Below are positions 1 through 11,751 of a DNA stretch of 64,000 nt, piece by piece. The stretch is from positions 45,952,189 to 46,016,188 of the forward strand of contig OX393561.1 of NCBI GenBank assembly GCA_947652115.1, in the 5' to 3' direction. Origin of the DNA: Blastomussa wellsi (Eukaryota; Cnidaria; Anthozoa; Scleractinia; Plerogyridae). Every line of letters begins with the position of its first letter. Within the stretch, counting starts at the first letter, position 1. Made by a program: the position numbers and the translations under genes. The notes under the pieces were generated by a model. It searched no databases, was not told the DNA's origin, and saw nothing but the letters and a program-made list of their open reading frames with translations.

Positions 1-581
1 AAAATTCTAGACGTTTGTATGGATTGTAAGCCATAACTTGGTCTCTTTTCAACCTTAAAACTTCAAACTTCGTCAAATGACCAATTTCAACGTCCTCTTT
101 TGTGTAGTGGTGCCAAATTATCGATTGGTTAAAAGTTGAAACTCGCCCCAGTTCCCTGTGCAGTTTCGGAACGGCCTATTGGGTTTCTGGTAGTGTTCAA
201 GTTGGTATAGTGCTAAGTGAGGGTATCCTGAGTCCAATTTTCCCGGGTTCGTTTTCCAATGTTTGGAATAAAATATTTTCTTTCTTTTTTTGAAACACAA
301 CTAAGTGTAGAATGACTTTCATGTAAAAATAAGTGTGTGTAATCTGACCCGGTCAATGTTAAATAAGGTCTTCCCTGCAAAAATCAAGCGGGACCATTTT
401 GCTGTCCTGACAGGAATGTCGAAATTTTCTGCATACCCTTTCACAGAGATAGCAACTCCCACAGGCCATAATTAGGCTTACGTTCTCCTTCGTCGAACGC
501 AACTCTTTCCTGGCCTGTGCTCCTTTTGCTGAAGGTTGGATGTTGGAAGGACTGGGAACTACGCTACAAGTTACATTCAAC
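1..581. other. Upstream flank, no gene seen
   Basis: Short open frames occur on the minus strand, but none shows a recognisable domain, splice structure or initiation context. The last ~100 bases before 582 are the likely promoter and 5' leader of the next gene. Nothing else is recognised. Confidence 0.5.
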
Positions 582-985
582 ATGGCGGCCGAAGTTGTGC
601 AACAACCGGTGAAGAAGACTTTGTCGAAAAACCTCATGGGAATGAAGGTAACGTGTTCTAATATTCATTAGAGGCTTTCTAAATTATCTTTTTCAATTAT
701 ATTTATCTGCTTTCGTACGTTTAGTTCATGAAGAGGAAAGCAGAAGCAGATTATCGCCGTCAACTTGAAGAAGAACGTCAACGAGCTATTGAAGAATCAC
801 ATTGGGTACTGGACGGGAATGAAAAAGACGATCGGTCAGGCTCGATCACGTGATATTCCTTGCTATCTCTGTTATTATTAACCCCATTGATTTCATGCCT
901 GTTGCAGATATTATCATAGATGGCAACCAGGACTCGTCTAGTCCAATCTTCTAGTACTGATGGGTTAATCCTGTTAAAAGATTCG

Positions 986-1056
<71 letters not shown>

Positions 1057-4000
1057 TATTATTATTATTATTAAAGCTTTTGCTGGCTTCAGTTCTCTCC
1101 GTCTCTTCCTCTTGACTGTGCCTTACTTCCTTTTCTGGGCCATGATTCCTGGTAGCCTGTAACTAAGGTTACAGAGTGTCACACACTCAACAAAATAAAT
1201 GTAAAAGTCAAACTGGCTCATAGCTGCCGGCACTTAACTGCAGTGTCTGTAGCATGAGGCTAGGAGTATTTCAACTCCCCCTGGAAGGGATGCTGGTCCA
1301 TTGCTGGTTACTACCCAGGATTCTGTCAGGTTGCCTCAGCAATTCACTGGTACCCATTTATACTCTTAAGTGGAGAGAGGCACTGTGAGAGTGAAGTGTC
1401 TTGCCCAAACCCAGGCCATTCAAACCTAAGTCCAGGGCATTAGCCATCAGGCCATTGCTTCTCCCACTCACTCCACTCATAGCATGCATTTAACAAATAG
1501 CCGGGAGCTTGTTGTGGTACGTCCTGTAATCGACCACAAATTTCTTCATCACATTGAAGTAATCAGGGGCGGCCTTGTGAGCTGCCCAAAAATTTGACAT
1601 TGTGATGAAGAAATAAGCGGTTGATTTCAGGACCGTACCACAACAAGCTCTTGCCTATTTGTCTTTTACCAAAACAAAACAAAGCCAAGTGGCGAAGACT
1701 TGCTTACGCAAAGTAAAAGTTTGAGTGAACCTGAAATAATTTTCTAAAAACGATTCGAAATTTACAAAATCACAAACTTCAAACTACATAAAGTAACTCA
1801 AGACCAAAATGAGGAAACATAATTTAAGCATTAACCTTTATTCCATTCGGAAATACAGTCCACTTGCAGTGCCTTGGCAGAACATGGCAAAAATAAACGA
1901 TCCCATTGAACAAGTTTCAAATCAAACTTTGGTGTTTTCCCCTTCGCAGATTAATTCAATGCGAATCCATATTCATCTTGAAAACGAATTTGATTATTTT
2001 CCCTTAATCTGTTGCTTATTTCTGAGCGATTGAAGTTGTTTTGAAAGTTTTCAACAAGCACGTGTGATGGCGTCATACTACGTCATCATGTTTTGATGAA
2101 TTTTTGACCGCAACATTAGCCAATGAGCTCGTGAGAATTTCTGAAGTTATGGGAAAATATGCAATAAAAGTGATATGCAATGGATATTGTTATCATGCAA
2201 TACAAGTGATTGCAAGGGACAGCCATCATGCAATACGAGTGATATACAAGGGACATACATCATGCAATAGGAGTGATATACAGGGGACATGCATCATGCG
2301 ATACGAATCATATACAAGGGATATGCATCATGCAGTACGAGTCATACAAGGGACATCCATCATGCAATACGAGTGATATACAAGGGAAATGCATCATGCA
2401 ATAGGAGTGATATACAAGGGACATACATCATGTAATACAGGTGATATGCAAGGGACGTGCATCGTACAATAAAAGTGATATAGAAGGGACGTGCATCATA
2501 CAATAAAAGTGATATAGAAGGGACATGCGTCATGCAATACGCGTGATATACAAGGGACATGCATCATGTAATGCAGTTGATATACAAGGGACGTGCATCA
2601 TACAATAAAAGTGATATACAAGGGACATGCATCATGCAATACAAGTGATATGCAAAGGACATGCATCATGTAATATGGGTGATATACAAGGGACATGCAT
2701 CATGCAATATGAGTGATATACAAGGGATGTGCATCATGCAATGTCATTCATACAAGGGACTTGCATGCTTGGATGAATTTGAATAGTGATTTTTAGTCTT
2801 GGAAGTTGAGAAATAAAGAAATAAATAAAGTTATCTATCTATTGTTGATTAATGATGGTTAATTAGCAAATGATAGATATATTGAATTTCCTTTGTAATT
2901 GAGTGCAATTGTTCTAGCATCTTGTAATCTCTTATCCACCTCTCCCAATGCACCCTACAACAGTATTTTGTTCAGCAATTTATTTTCACTTTGTGCAGAA
3001 AGTTGATTTTGCCCAAACTGTTTTTCCACCTCAGTAACATGGGCTTATTATAATTAAATATTTTCAGGAGCTGCATTGAGTTTGAACCCAGTTATGTAAT
3101 TTGTGAGGAACTTTATCCAAGTGGAAGAATGTCATTCAAGAACTTTAACCCAACAGTTGAAGTAAGTCACAATTGAAGGAAAATATAGTTACTGTAGTAC
3201 AAGTTATTTCTTTCTGTGTGCATAACCCTTTCTATTATTAGGTTTTTTGCTGCTTTTACAAATGCCACAATGATCATCACTTGCATACCTGGCTGGAGAA
3301 CTCAGGCACTGTGACAGTGTGTTTCTCAAGAACTCGATGCAAGAATCCTGCCACACTTTACTGTACATTAGCCTTTAGGACACTAAATTAATCATTAGAT
3401 TACTAAATATGCTGTCAACAGAAAATGTTCAAAGAGATGTTAGCTGAGGAAAATATTTCAAGATCTGAGGCAAGGGAAAGGGAAGAAACAGTTTCTGATG
3501 AGGAGATGGCAAAAAGGTACTTAAAAGTATTTACAATAATAACTACTGTAATAGTAACAATATTATTTTAAGAGGAGGCCTCCAATCACCTGAGGGTGGT
3601 TTACATGAGGGTCCTCTAATACATAAAAATCCAAATCAAAACTACAGGCACCAGTGTAAAATAGTACAGTGTAATAAAAACTGAAAAACTACAACAAGCT
3701 ATGGTTAAAAACTATATTTAACTACCGGTAAAGTTAAAATGATTTTTGCTTTTGGGTTTAATGCCAGACAATAGTAGTGAGGTAATAACTCCAAGCCAGC
3801 AAGTTGGAATAGTAGGGCAGATATTGACAAGTCAAGTGTGTTACTCATAGCCCACAATCCTTCTGGTCTGCACCAGGAATCAAGACCTCTGGCTGCCCTT
3901 AACACTGAAAGTCAGTGATTCACAGACTCATTGTCAAATCTGACCAATCTGATCTGATCTATCCTCTTCTAACTAACATAGGTAACACAGTAGCTGTGCC

Positions 4001-4592
4001 TTTAATATTTAAATTAGGTTAATGAAACAGTTTTTTGTTTCTCAATACTGTATTTTTCCCTTTTACTTTATTAGTTTATTTCTTTTTTCGTATACCTTTT
4101 TAATTCAGCTATTAAGGCATGGCCCACCTAGATTAACTATTGCTAGTTGGAGGCATGCCCTTTTTTGTAATGTACATTTAATTAAAAGTGTGAAGTGTAT
4201 CTGAAGTGAAGTCCAGTGCACTAACCATTGGGCCACCATGCCTAATGTTTAGGTGGTTACCACTCCTGCATTCAAACTATTCACAACAACAAATTTTGTG
4301 CTGCCCACTACCTCTCGGAACAAATTGTGCCATTGGTTCTTATAACAGGTCATTTCCATGCCCCTAGCCCTTGAAAACAACAGAGGTACTGTTTATAGCG
4401 GGCAAAGGTAGTGGCTAACTTCAAATTTTGTTGATCGTTTTCAGATATGAAAGCCTTGTGGGTACAGTAGCCAAGAAATTTTCTACCAAGAGGAAAAGAT
4501 CATCAGTTGGCAGTAGTTTTGAAACAGACAGTCCTTCGATACATCAACCATCGAAGAAAGCAAAACGAGAGTTCCTGAAACCCAAAGACTAA
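582..4592 (+). CDS. MPHOSPH6: M-phase phosphoprotein 6 (exosome cofactor)
   Basis: Five exons: 582-647, 725-834, 3068-3161, 3422-3516 and 4445-4592. The phases agree and give 170 aa (human about 160). The family is a nuclear and nucleolar cofactor of the RNA exosome that binds MTR4 and helps 3' maturation of 5.8S rRNA. Recognition rests on collinear matches along the whole protein: KKTLSKNLMGMKFMKRK at the N-terminus, EESHWVL, GRMSFKNFNPTVE, SDEEMAKRYESLVGT and the lysine-rich end REFLKPKD. The start lies in ATGGCGG, a common context for metazoan housekeeping promoters. Exon 2 must end at a CG|GTCAGG donor to keep phase, which is weaker than the other donors. Intron 2 (2.2 kb) holds an ATT repeat, a SINE, a foldback and a minisatellite. 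No poly(A) signal was found before the G-run at 4620. Confidence 0.95.
987..1072. repeat. (ATT)n microsatellite
   Basis: About 28 near-perfect ATT units lie in MPHOSPH6 intron 2. The polyisoleucine reading frame across it is an artefact of the repeat. Confidence 0.95.
1213..1475 (-). mobile_element. tRNA-derived SINE, diverged copy
   Basis: On the minus strand it shares blocks with 34425-34682: TTGGGCAAGACACTT, CTCACAGTGCCTCTC, a GATGGACCAGCATCCC-type core and GAAATACTCC. The tRNA-like head at the high-coordinate end is decayed. It lies in MPHOSPH6 intron 2. Confidence 0.65.
1492..1664. mobile_element. Foldback/MITE-like palindrome
   Basis: The two ends are long imperfect inverted repeats. 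AGCTTGTTGTGGTACG on the left mirrors CGTACCACAACAAGCT on the right (one mismatch in the aligned block), and TTTCTTCATCACA mirrors TGTGATGAAGAAA. Arms are about 60 bp around a ~50 bp centre. There is no coding capacity. No clear target duplication was seen. Confidence 0.6.
2150..2765. repeat. 34-bp minisatellite
   Basis: About 18 imperfect tandem copies of a ~34-bp unit with the core GTGATATACAAGGGACATG followed by CATCATGCAATA. Units vary by point changes and small indels. It is continuous, with no unique spacers, in MPHOSPH6 intron 2. Open frames on both strands exist only because stops are absent from the unit. Confidence 0.93.
4205..4252 (-). mobile_element. tRNA-like SINE head fragment
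   Basis: On the minus strand, AATGGTTAGTGCACTGGAC resembles the A-box half of a tRNA-derived SINE. No B box follows, so this is a relic in MPHOSPH6 intron 4. Confidence 0.3.
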
Positions 4593-5426
4593 AAAAATTA
4601 TGTGTGTGTGTATGTGGTGGGGAGGGGGGGGGGGGGGGGGGGGGCAGTAAATCAAATATGAGAGATCCTGTATCTTTGCTATGTTTTACATTAGGGACCG
4701 GTCATTATTTATCGCCTGGGGGGGGGTCGGAGTATTTTTGTTGTCACATCGGAGCATTTACCTGATCCCCCCGTAGAGTATCTAGTTTTTGAAAGATCCC
4801 CCCTTATTGGTAGTGGAAAGTTTCATGATCCCCCCCCCCCCCCCCTGGCAACTGTTTTCTCTACGAGTTCCGTTTCTTTATAACGCCGCGTTAATTTTCT
4901 TCATCAGTTTGAAATTAAAAAACACACCTTTCGCATTATTTATTTTATTAGAAAGTATTTTTCCTTCACTTTGCGATAATTTAAATCGCGTCAATTTCTA
5001 GTAAGTCCGCTGGTTTATAGTCTGCATTTGACGCACGCACGAGGGAGCCCCCACATTTTTTTTTTCCGCTCGCTTAGCTTGCGTCACGTTCTACATTTCC
5101 GTTTTAATTTAATTTTATTATTTGTAAGCATAGTTAAATATTTAACACTGTTATTTACCTCTGATCTGCAAATTATAGGGTTGTCTTTCAGATGCCGGGA
5201 ATAACCCTATCTAAATTATAGTGAACACAAATACCAGGATTTGCAGTCTTTAATAAATACAAAGAATTAATGTCCGCATCGTTTCGATGTTTCAATGTTA
5301 ATGGACCAGTATCACGAAGAAATTGCCGCGTTTTCCTTCATGATGATTTTAGTAACATCGAAACGTCAGACAACATTTACTAGCTTTTATATTTTTACGA
5401 AGACTGCAAAGCCATCATTTATTTAC

Positions 5427-5594
5427 CTGGTCATTGTCGATATCTGATACAAGCCGCTCAGTTCTCGCCCTTCGCTCGCTTCGCTTTTCATTATGGCATC
5501 GTTTATGGGTACTTCCATCACTTAAGTCCAAATGCTTTCCAAGCTGATCACCATTATCGTCCAGATTGCTAAGCTTTTCTGTCATATCTTCCAT
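5427..5594 (-). CDS. Candidate first exon, divergent from SAM gene
   Basis: On the minus strand an ATG at 5594 opens 56 codons and ends exactly in phase at CAG|GTAAAT (5427). The peptide is acidic then basic and contains NEKRSERRARTERL. It sits 220 bp from the SAM gene start and points the other way, an arrangement seen in two-gene Harbinger elements. No convincing second exon was found before the left end, so it may be a relic of a deleted partner gene or chance. Confidence 0.3.
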
Positions 5595-5814
5595 TCTTGC
5601 TCAATTACAATGTCTGAAGTCCAACTGTCGGGAAATCTTCTCAGCGCGCTTATTAAATAATGCTTTGTTGTTGTGACGTACTATTAACTAACATCGTTGT
5701 GACATATTAACTTTAACTTTATTTTCTACATATTAACATATAAAACCTACCTTTAGCCGAAACGTGGGCACAGAACTCGTTTAATTGCGCTGATTTGCTT
5801 TCATTATTTTTTCA

Positions 5815-7269
5815 ATGGATAAAGAAATTGACTATCTTTTAACAAAAGCTGACTTGAGCAATTACACAGACAATTTTAAACAAATTGGTGTTGCAAAGGT
5901 CGAGCATTTCCTGGACGTTGATGACGAAACTCTTGAGCGAGACATTGGACTAACGAAGATACAAACTCGCCGTCTGAGGCGTTTCTTCGCTCAGATACAA
6001 GGCGAATCAAAGCAAAGAGGAACAAGCAGTGAAGGTATTGAGTTATCGTTTCTTAGATGATTATTTTGAAGGCCTCTATAAAATAATTGGCTTGTGCTTC
6101 AAACCAGGCATGAACAAAAAACGTAAGGCAACATGGTGCATAATTTGTAACGCAATCCTTAACAAACATTTATAATGTGATCGGTAGGTGTTACGTCCGC
6201 CAGTGCTCCCAAGAAGCGCAAGCAGGCGATTTTGTCATTTGGACGCTCCGGGCAGCTACAAGTCCTGAGGAACGACTCAGCACCAGAAAAGAAGCCGTGG
6301 GAAAAATATCTCCTTCCCAACCCACACACAGAAAGGCTGAAATTCTACAATAGTGTTGTACCGCAGATTTATGAATCTTCATTCATGAGTAAACAAGCCG
6401 GTTTCAAACAGTATCTCCTCGAGCAACAGCAAATGCGTTGGCAGTTAAACACAAAGATAAAAGCCCTTTCCGATAAAGAAAACAACTTGCTTAGAAACGA
6501 GAATTGGGGAGTGTGCCAAAACATCACGAAGTTCATGTCAGGCGTGGATGGATGTAAGGGCAGTGGTGATGTCGCGAAGTGTGAGTCCTCCTTGACCACT
6601 GTCAATGAGGCCTTTAATTCAGCATACGATTTGCTCTCATTTATCGACAACAGACGAAAGAACCTTTATACAGAAGAGCATACCTTAAGGCCGTTTGCAA
6701 GTGATGAGCTCAAATATTTCCAGGAAGCTCAAGAGCGAGTGAAGGCCTTACACCAAGAGCTGCAGAAAGCCTCCAATGCGCTCACGACCACCCTCATGAG
6801 CTTGAAGAGAAAGTTCCCATCTCCCATGGGGAACAACGGCCTATCCCGAAGAAAAAAAGAAAACAAGAGCAAAGTGAAAAAAATCAAGGAGAAAAGGTTA
6901 CGTCAGCGAGCAGCAATTCTCCTAGAAAAACTTACCTCAAAAGAGGTAGCTAAAGAGGTTTTCGATTCACTCGAAAAGAATACTTACAAATGTGTCTCAA
7001 GTATTAATGCAGGATTCACTGCGAGATTTGTCAAGCGTCTCCACCTGGATCCTCTGCTATGGCTTTTGGAAAGAGGCGTGTTTGAAACAGAGCTGGCACG
7101 CAATTTGAAAGTGGTAGTGGCCAGAATGAACGAAGAGAATAGCAGTAATGGTGCTGAAAGAGGGTCAAGTTCGGGCGAGGATTCCGATGAATCTGACGTG
7201 GAGACTGTGGAAGAGCCAGTGGAGAGGGCTGCCGAAGATTCTGAACAAGATACAGCCTCACCAAAATAA
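5815..7269 (+). CDS. SAM-domain nuclear protein carried in a TIR element
   Basis: Two exons, 5815-6034 and 6188-7269, join in phase to give 433 aa with no internal stops. Residues 1-66 look like a SAM domain, an interaction module (YLLTKADLSNYTDNFKQ, DDETLERDIGLTKIQTRR). Just after the splice junction is an SV40-like nuclear signal, APKKRKQ. A central unfamiliar region (about residues 95-280) contains WEKYLLPNPHTERLKFYN and EQQQMRWQLNTKIK and ends in a helical section. A basic segment, SRRKKENKSKVKKIKEKRL, follows; then a conserved-looking C-terminal block and an acidic serine tail. I do not recognise the family beyond the SAM domain. An intact frame and intron inside a repeat-bounded element suggest a transposon protein or a carried host gene. 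Its function is unknown. Confidence 0.75.
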
Positions 7270-8599
7270 ACACTTTTTTATTTGTTGTTTTCATTCGGCC
7301 GCGTATTAAAATAATGAACGTTTGGGGTTTATGATTTTAGATTACGATTCTCTATAAAACAAACTGAAACGTCATGAAACAATTTTGAGCAATTGTAAGT
7401 ATTCCATTCTCAAAATCTTGATTACCTTTCTAATTTCAATAGATCGTGCCTGATTAACAACGTGTATGTTAGACTACAATAGTGATACTTTTTTTACAAA
7501 ATGGAGGGTCTGTAAAAGGGTTTGGGTTTTGTGTCTGGGCTAGAATAAAGTTTATATAATACAAAATACAACTGAACGTGGTATTGAATATATGGTTGCT
7601 GATCCCCCCCATTATGCTTGTCAATTACGGCTGATCCCCCCTAAAGGTCTTCAAAAAACCATGTGATCCCCCCCTAAATACTCCGACCCCCCCCAGGCGA
7701 TAAATAATGACCGGTCCCTTATTGGTCATGTTTCCATAGTGAGCTAATTGCGTGGTGGAAGGGGGAACATCCCTGTTGAGTAGCACATCTTTTGTACATA
7801 TCAAAGTAAATGTAAATACCCCCCTACCAGGCCAGTGGTGTCACTATGAAACTTTGCCTTTTCTTAATTATTTGATTAAGTTTTATTGTTTTTAAATGTA
7901 CCATTTACATTTTGTTACGAATCTCATTGGAAACTGGAATAAATTGGAATATTTTATCAGAAGACACTACTCACCACAGTGGTTTTAAGGGAACTAAAAT
8001 AATGCATTCAAAGGCATGCAATGCATGCAGATAACTATGTGGTGGCAGCCCTTTGCACACTATCATATTTGCTTTACAATCATGCAATGTGTCCAGAGAG
8101 CTTTGCAGCTGTAGCCTTTTGCAAGCAATGAAGCCTTATGAAGCTAGCCAATAACTATCACATTTGTCATGAATTTTGCATTTCCTAAACTTACTTCAGT
8201 GTTTGAACCTTGCTGCTCAGTGAAGTGCGTGTATACAAATAAAATTTTATCATATTAATTTTAATATAAATTTGGGAGGTTACCTTATATTTTCTACTGC
8301 ACAACTATTTTTGTCACGAGGAGTTTCTCCATGTATGAAGGTACATCATATCCAGAGTCTGCTTTTAAGTGTAATCAAGGGAAGTAAAGAATGAGAAATA
8401 AGAGCCACCTTTCGCTGTAAAACTTATCTGTGCCCTGTCTTAGTGATGTTATGAGGTCTGAACCAGTATATAAAAAACTTGTTATGGGCTTGATTGCAGG
8501 AGACACTAGCCCTCCCTAATACTTAGTGTGCTGTACTACAGATCAAGCGCACCAGTATATATACACTTGTTATGGGCATGATTGTGGGAGGCACAATAG

Positions 8600-8765
8600 C
8601 CCCCGTGACGCTTAGTGTGCTGTACTGCGGATCAAGTACACCAGGTTCAAACCCTAGCCAGGGGCACTGTGTTGTGCTCTTGGGCAAGACACTATATTCT
8701 CTTAGCGTTTCACTTTCTAGGGCTAACCCTGCAATGGATTAGCACCTCATCCAAGTTGCTTTATT
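8600..8765 (+). mobile_element. tRNA-derived SINE fragment
   Basis: Begins with CTTAGTGTGCTGTACTG, then a B-box-like GGTTCAAACCC and the shared TTGGGCAAGACACTA block, and ends in CCTGCAATGGATTAGCACC. Same family as 34425-34682, opposite orientation, truncated at the 3' side. A related duplicated start is visible near 8515-8545. Confidence 0.6.
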
Positions 8766-9213
8766 CTTTGAAAACTAAGATAAATACTCGTCCCAAAAAG
8801 TTAATATTCCAGAGTATCCACCTTGTGACTGTCAGGAGTAAACTACAACTTAATATAAAAAAAAAATGATTTATTCTGACATGATTTGCTTTTAAACCAT
8901 GTTATCAATTTCTCACAGTACATAATAAAAATATATATATATATATGTAAGACAATCAAAATGTGTTGCTCTCCTTGAAATTCTGATAGCGGTGCACTTT
9001 ACTTAAGATGGGTTCAAACTGTTTCTGGCATTTCTCAGCACCGCAACTTTGAGGGATCAATACTTCTAATCTTTTCTTTATGTACATAGGGTTGCTGAAC
9101 CCCATGTACAGAATTTTTTAAACTTTGCCAAATGTTGCATCTTGTCTTGATGATCAAAATTTAATATGGGTCACAGAGCTCATTTTTGAGTTATGAGCTG
9201 TTAAAGCTAAAAT

Positions 9214-9323
9214 TATGAAGGGCTAACGCTCGAAACGACAGCTCTCGAATCTCTTTACGGTGGCCAATTCACATTATCAACCCAGTTGATAAAACCAAAT
9301 TATATTGTTATACTTCCCACAGA

Positions 9324-9358
<35 letters not shown>

Positions 9359-9360
9359 GT
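9214..9360 (+). mobile_element. Penelope-like terminal fragment
   Basis: Matches, in plus orientation, the Penelope-like terminus seen at 37930-38035. It includes GGGCTAACGCTCGAAACG, the GGTGGCCAATT block, the CAACCCAGTTGATAAAACC block and the end TTTCTTTAGAAACTTACCCC. Its ribozyme-like motif lacks the 5' strand and has GAC in place of the GTC cleavage triplet, so this copy is dead. Confidence 0.75.
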
Positions 9361-10582
9361 ATTTACAAGGTTACACTGTTGCTATGGTAACCTGTCATAA
9401 AAATGATAACAGCGTATTCATCAGTCATTGGGCCTTTTTTAACACCATGATTGTAGCATCTAACTATAAAAAATTCTGATAAAATGTTCTTTAAAAACAT
9501 AAAAAATGCTGAAAAGCTCAAAAGCTAAATGATGTTTCAACGTTTTCATAACATCAAGTCAAAAAGTTAAGAAATTAAGTCTTAAATACCAACAAGAACA
9601 ATAATAATAATTATTGTTAATTAAGAAGCAGTAACAAAGAAAAATGTAACTGGTTAAACAAAGGTAGGTATTCAAACTGGGCTTGAGTTTCTTGATGCAA
9701 AGCATTTTGAATACCAAGCAATCAAATTTGCTCTGACTCGTTCTCAAAATGTTAGCATCAGCGGATAAAGAGTGGTTTTAATGACCCATCAATCTAAGTC
9801 TTGGAAAGTGCTGGAAACTGTCAGGAGCTTCCTTAAATAACAAAAATCAACCCCTGAAAATTCTTTGTGGCAATGTTACACTAACTGGCAAAGAAATAAA
9901 TTATATCATTCATCAAATCGGTGAAATGTTTTTAGTGCTGTGTGTCATAACATACCCTCACCAACATCTCTTGATATAATGGAGCACTGTCACAGGGGTT
10001 TTGGTGTTTTCATTCACCGCTATAAATCATTACTGCTAAAATCATTTGTGCTCAAAATGCTCCTGATGGACTAACAAGACGATATCAGACGAACTGTGGC
10101 TCAGAGAGCAAACCACAATGAATTTCTGGCGACATTTTCAAGGAATGGCTCTAGAATTTGAAAAGCAGCAATAAACGGTTTCAGTGTAGTGATATAGTCC
10201 TAGGTAACGCAACTACAACATTATTTTTGGGTTTCCGTTCATGCAAGAACATATTTCAGCATTTTAAAATGACACCAAAATACCGTGACAGTGTACCTTC
10301 AACTGAATGCTATAAATGAAATAATTTTTTTTATAGCATCTTTATTTCATGAATTATTTCTTGAAATAATAAGAGAAACCAGAATATAATCTTATGGAGT
10401 TCTAACAAAATAATCAACCATAAAATACCTATGTTAATGGAATTTTAGTATCTTACAATTTGTTTGTAAAATACTAGCCAAGCAGAAAAATGCCAGCTGC
10501 AAGTAAAGTATTAAGTCACTGTGACATAAGATACATTCATAAATTCAAAATAAACTGAGAAGCAACCTCTCTTTTCCTTCAG

Positions 10583-10672
10583 GTTGTTGAGCTTAAAGCA
10601 AAGAAATGGCAAGATAAAATTGAAAATGCCAACACTCTGGGCCAGCCTTTTTATTTCAACTTGTGTTGTTGA
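10583..10672 (+). other. Exon-like open stretch
   Basis: A good acceptor (TTTTCCTTCAG) precedes 29 open codons, beginning VVELKAKKWQDKIENANT and ending at a stop. No partner exon was found, and I do not recognise it. It could be the last exon of an untraced gene, a pseudogene piece, or chance. Confidence 0.2.
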
Positions 10673-11620
10673 CAAACTGTAGTCTTGATACTAAGTAAAC
10701 ATGGTCTGGTAAAAATTTGAGATTTTTGTCTTTCAAAAAATAACTTTCAGAATGATAACATGTAGATTTTTCAATAATAGAATATGTTTTCTAAATTATG
10801 GAATATGAAAGCAAGGTGATAATATAATTATAATAATTTCTTTACAATGAATCATACAATCATACTTGGACAAAAGAAACTCTTATTAAAACAATGCTGG
10901 TATACGTAAAATTACCTGGTGTAACAATACTAACTGCTGCATTGTACTGCAGAACTCTAAAAATAACATGATTTGTAAATAATAATGGAGTAACTGGATT
11001 CCGAGTGACTGAAATTGTGTTAATTGGAATTACCACTGACATTTATAATATTCGGCAGGTGCGTTGCAGGTTGCAAAATTTGCAAGCATGTGACATCCCC
11101 TCTGCAACTTGCAATGTTTTTCATTCGTCACCAATGCATTAATAATTAATAATTAAGGTTTCTATGGGAAAAATGCCTTGTGTAACATGGGCGTATATGA
11201 AAGATATAACTTTGTAGCAGCAGAATTTCATTAAATATACATTTGACAATTGTTTTGAAATTACAAACCTAAACCAAACCAAATAGTCAAAGAGTGGTTT
11301 GTGGTATTCAAAGTTCATATGATAATTAAATAATATGCACTTTATATTTGGGTAATTGTATAGAGTTGAGTAAATATTGTTAAATATTGTTTTGTTCAAA
11401 TGTACAGTATTTTATTAACAATTTTTTTTGGTAAATTTATTAATTTTTGGACAATGCCACAGTGATTTGTCATTTTGGATAAAATTGTATTGCAGTTCTA
11501 CACACCGAACCTCTGCCACTTGAGGAAGATTTCAATTAAATTTTGACAAGTTTCGGACAACTTTTTTTGCTGGCTTCTATTTGAGCCAGCCAATCTGGCA
11601 AAGCATAGATCCTTTGCATA

Positions 11621-11751
11621 AATTGCTGCCAATTTAAAATTCTTTTGTATATATTTAAATTAGCCCCACTAACCTCGTTTGAATTACTAGCTTAAAAAGT
11701 GGGGATAATTTAAATATATTCAAAATAATTTTGAACTGGCACCCATTTATG
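11621..11751. repeat. Imperfect palindrome
   Basis: ATATATTTAAATTAGCCCCACT on the left is mirrored by AGTGGGGATAATTTAAATAT on the right, and the arms extend outwards to TGCCAATTT/GAACTGGCA. The loop is about 27 nt. Likely a small foldback element. Confidence 0.55.

Larger units (their letters stand above)
4694..7718. mobile_element. 3-kb TIR element with TTA target duplication
   Basis: The ends are inverted repeats of about 45 bp. The left starts GGGACCGGTCATTATTTATC and the right is its reverse complement, ending at 7718. Both are flanked by TTA (4691-4693 and 7719-7721), which suits a 3-bp TWA target duplication as in PIF/Harbinger elements. Inside each end are repeated GATCCCCCC motifs (for example near 4770, 4797, 4829, 7603, 7632 and 7666), which look like subterminal protein-binding repeats. 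No DDE transposase frame was found. The only substantial gene inside is the SAM-domain gene at 5815-7269; a short divergent exon candidate lies at 5427-5594. The superfamily is inferred from TSD length and termini only. Confidence 0.8.

Noticed and set aside
920..1162. Open frame with a long isoleucine run
   Set aside because: It is just the (ATT)n microsatellite read in frame, inside MPHOSPH6 intron 2.
2104..2560. Open frames on both strands, and a CRISPR-like look
   Set aside because: The region is a contiguous 34-bp minisatellite without unique spacers. The frames follow from the unit having no stops.
4618..4646. Long G-tracts as quadruplex or regulatory sites (also 14330, 16090, 61357)
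   Set aside because: Most adjoin small-element ends, and their lengths are prone to assembly error. No independent sign of function.
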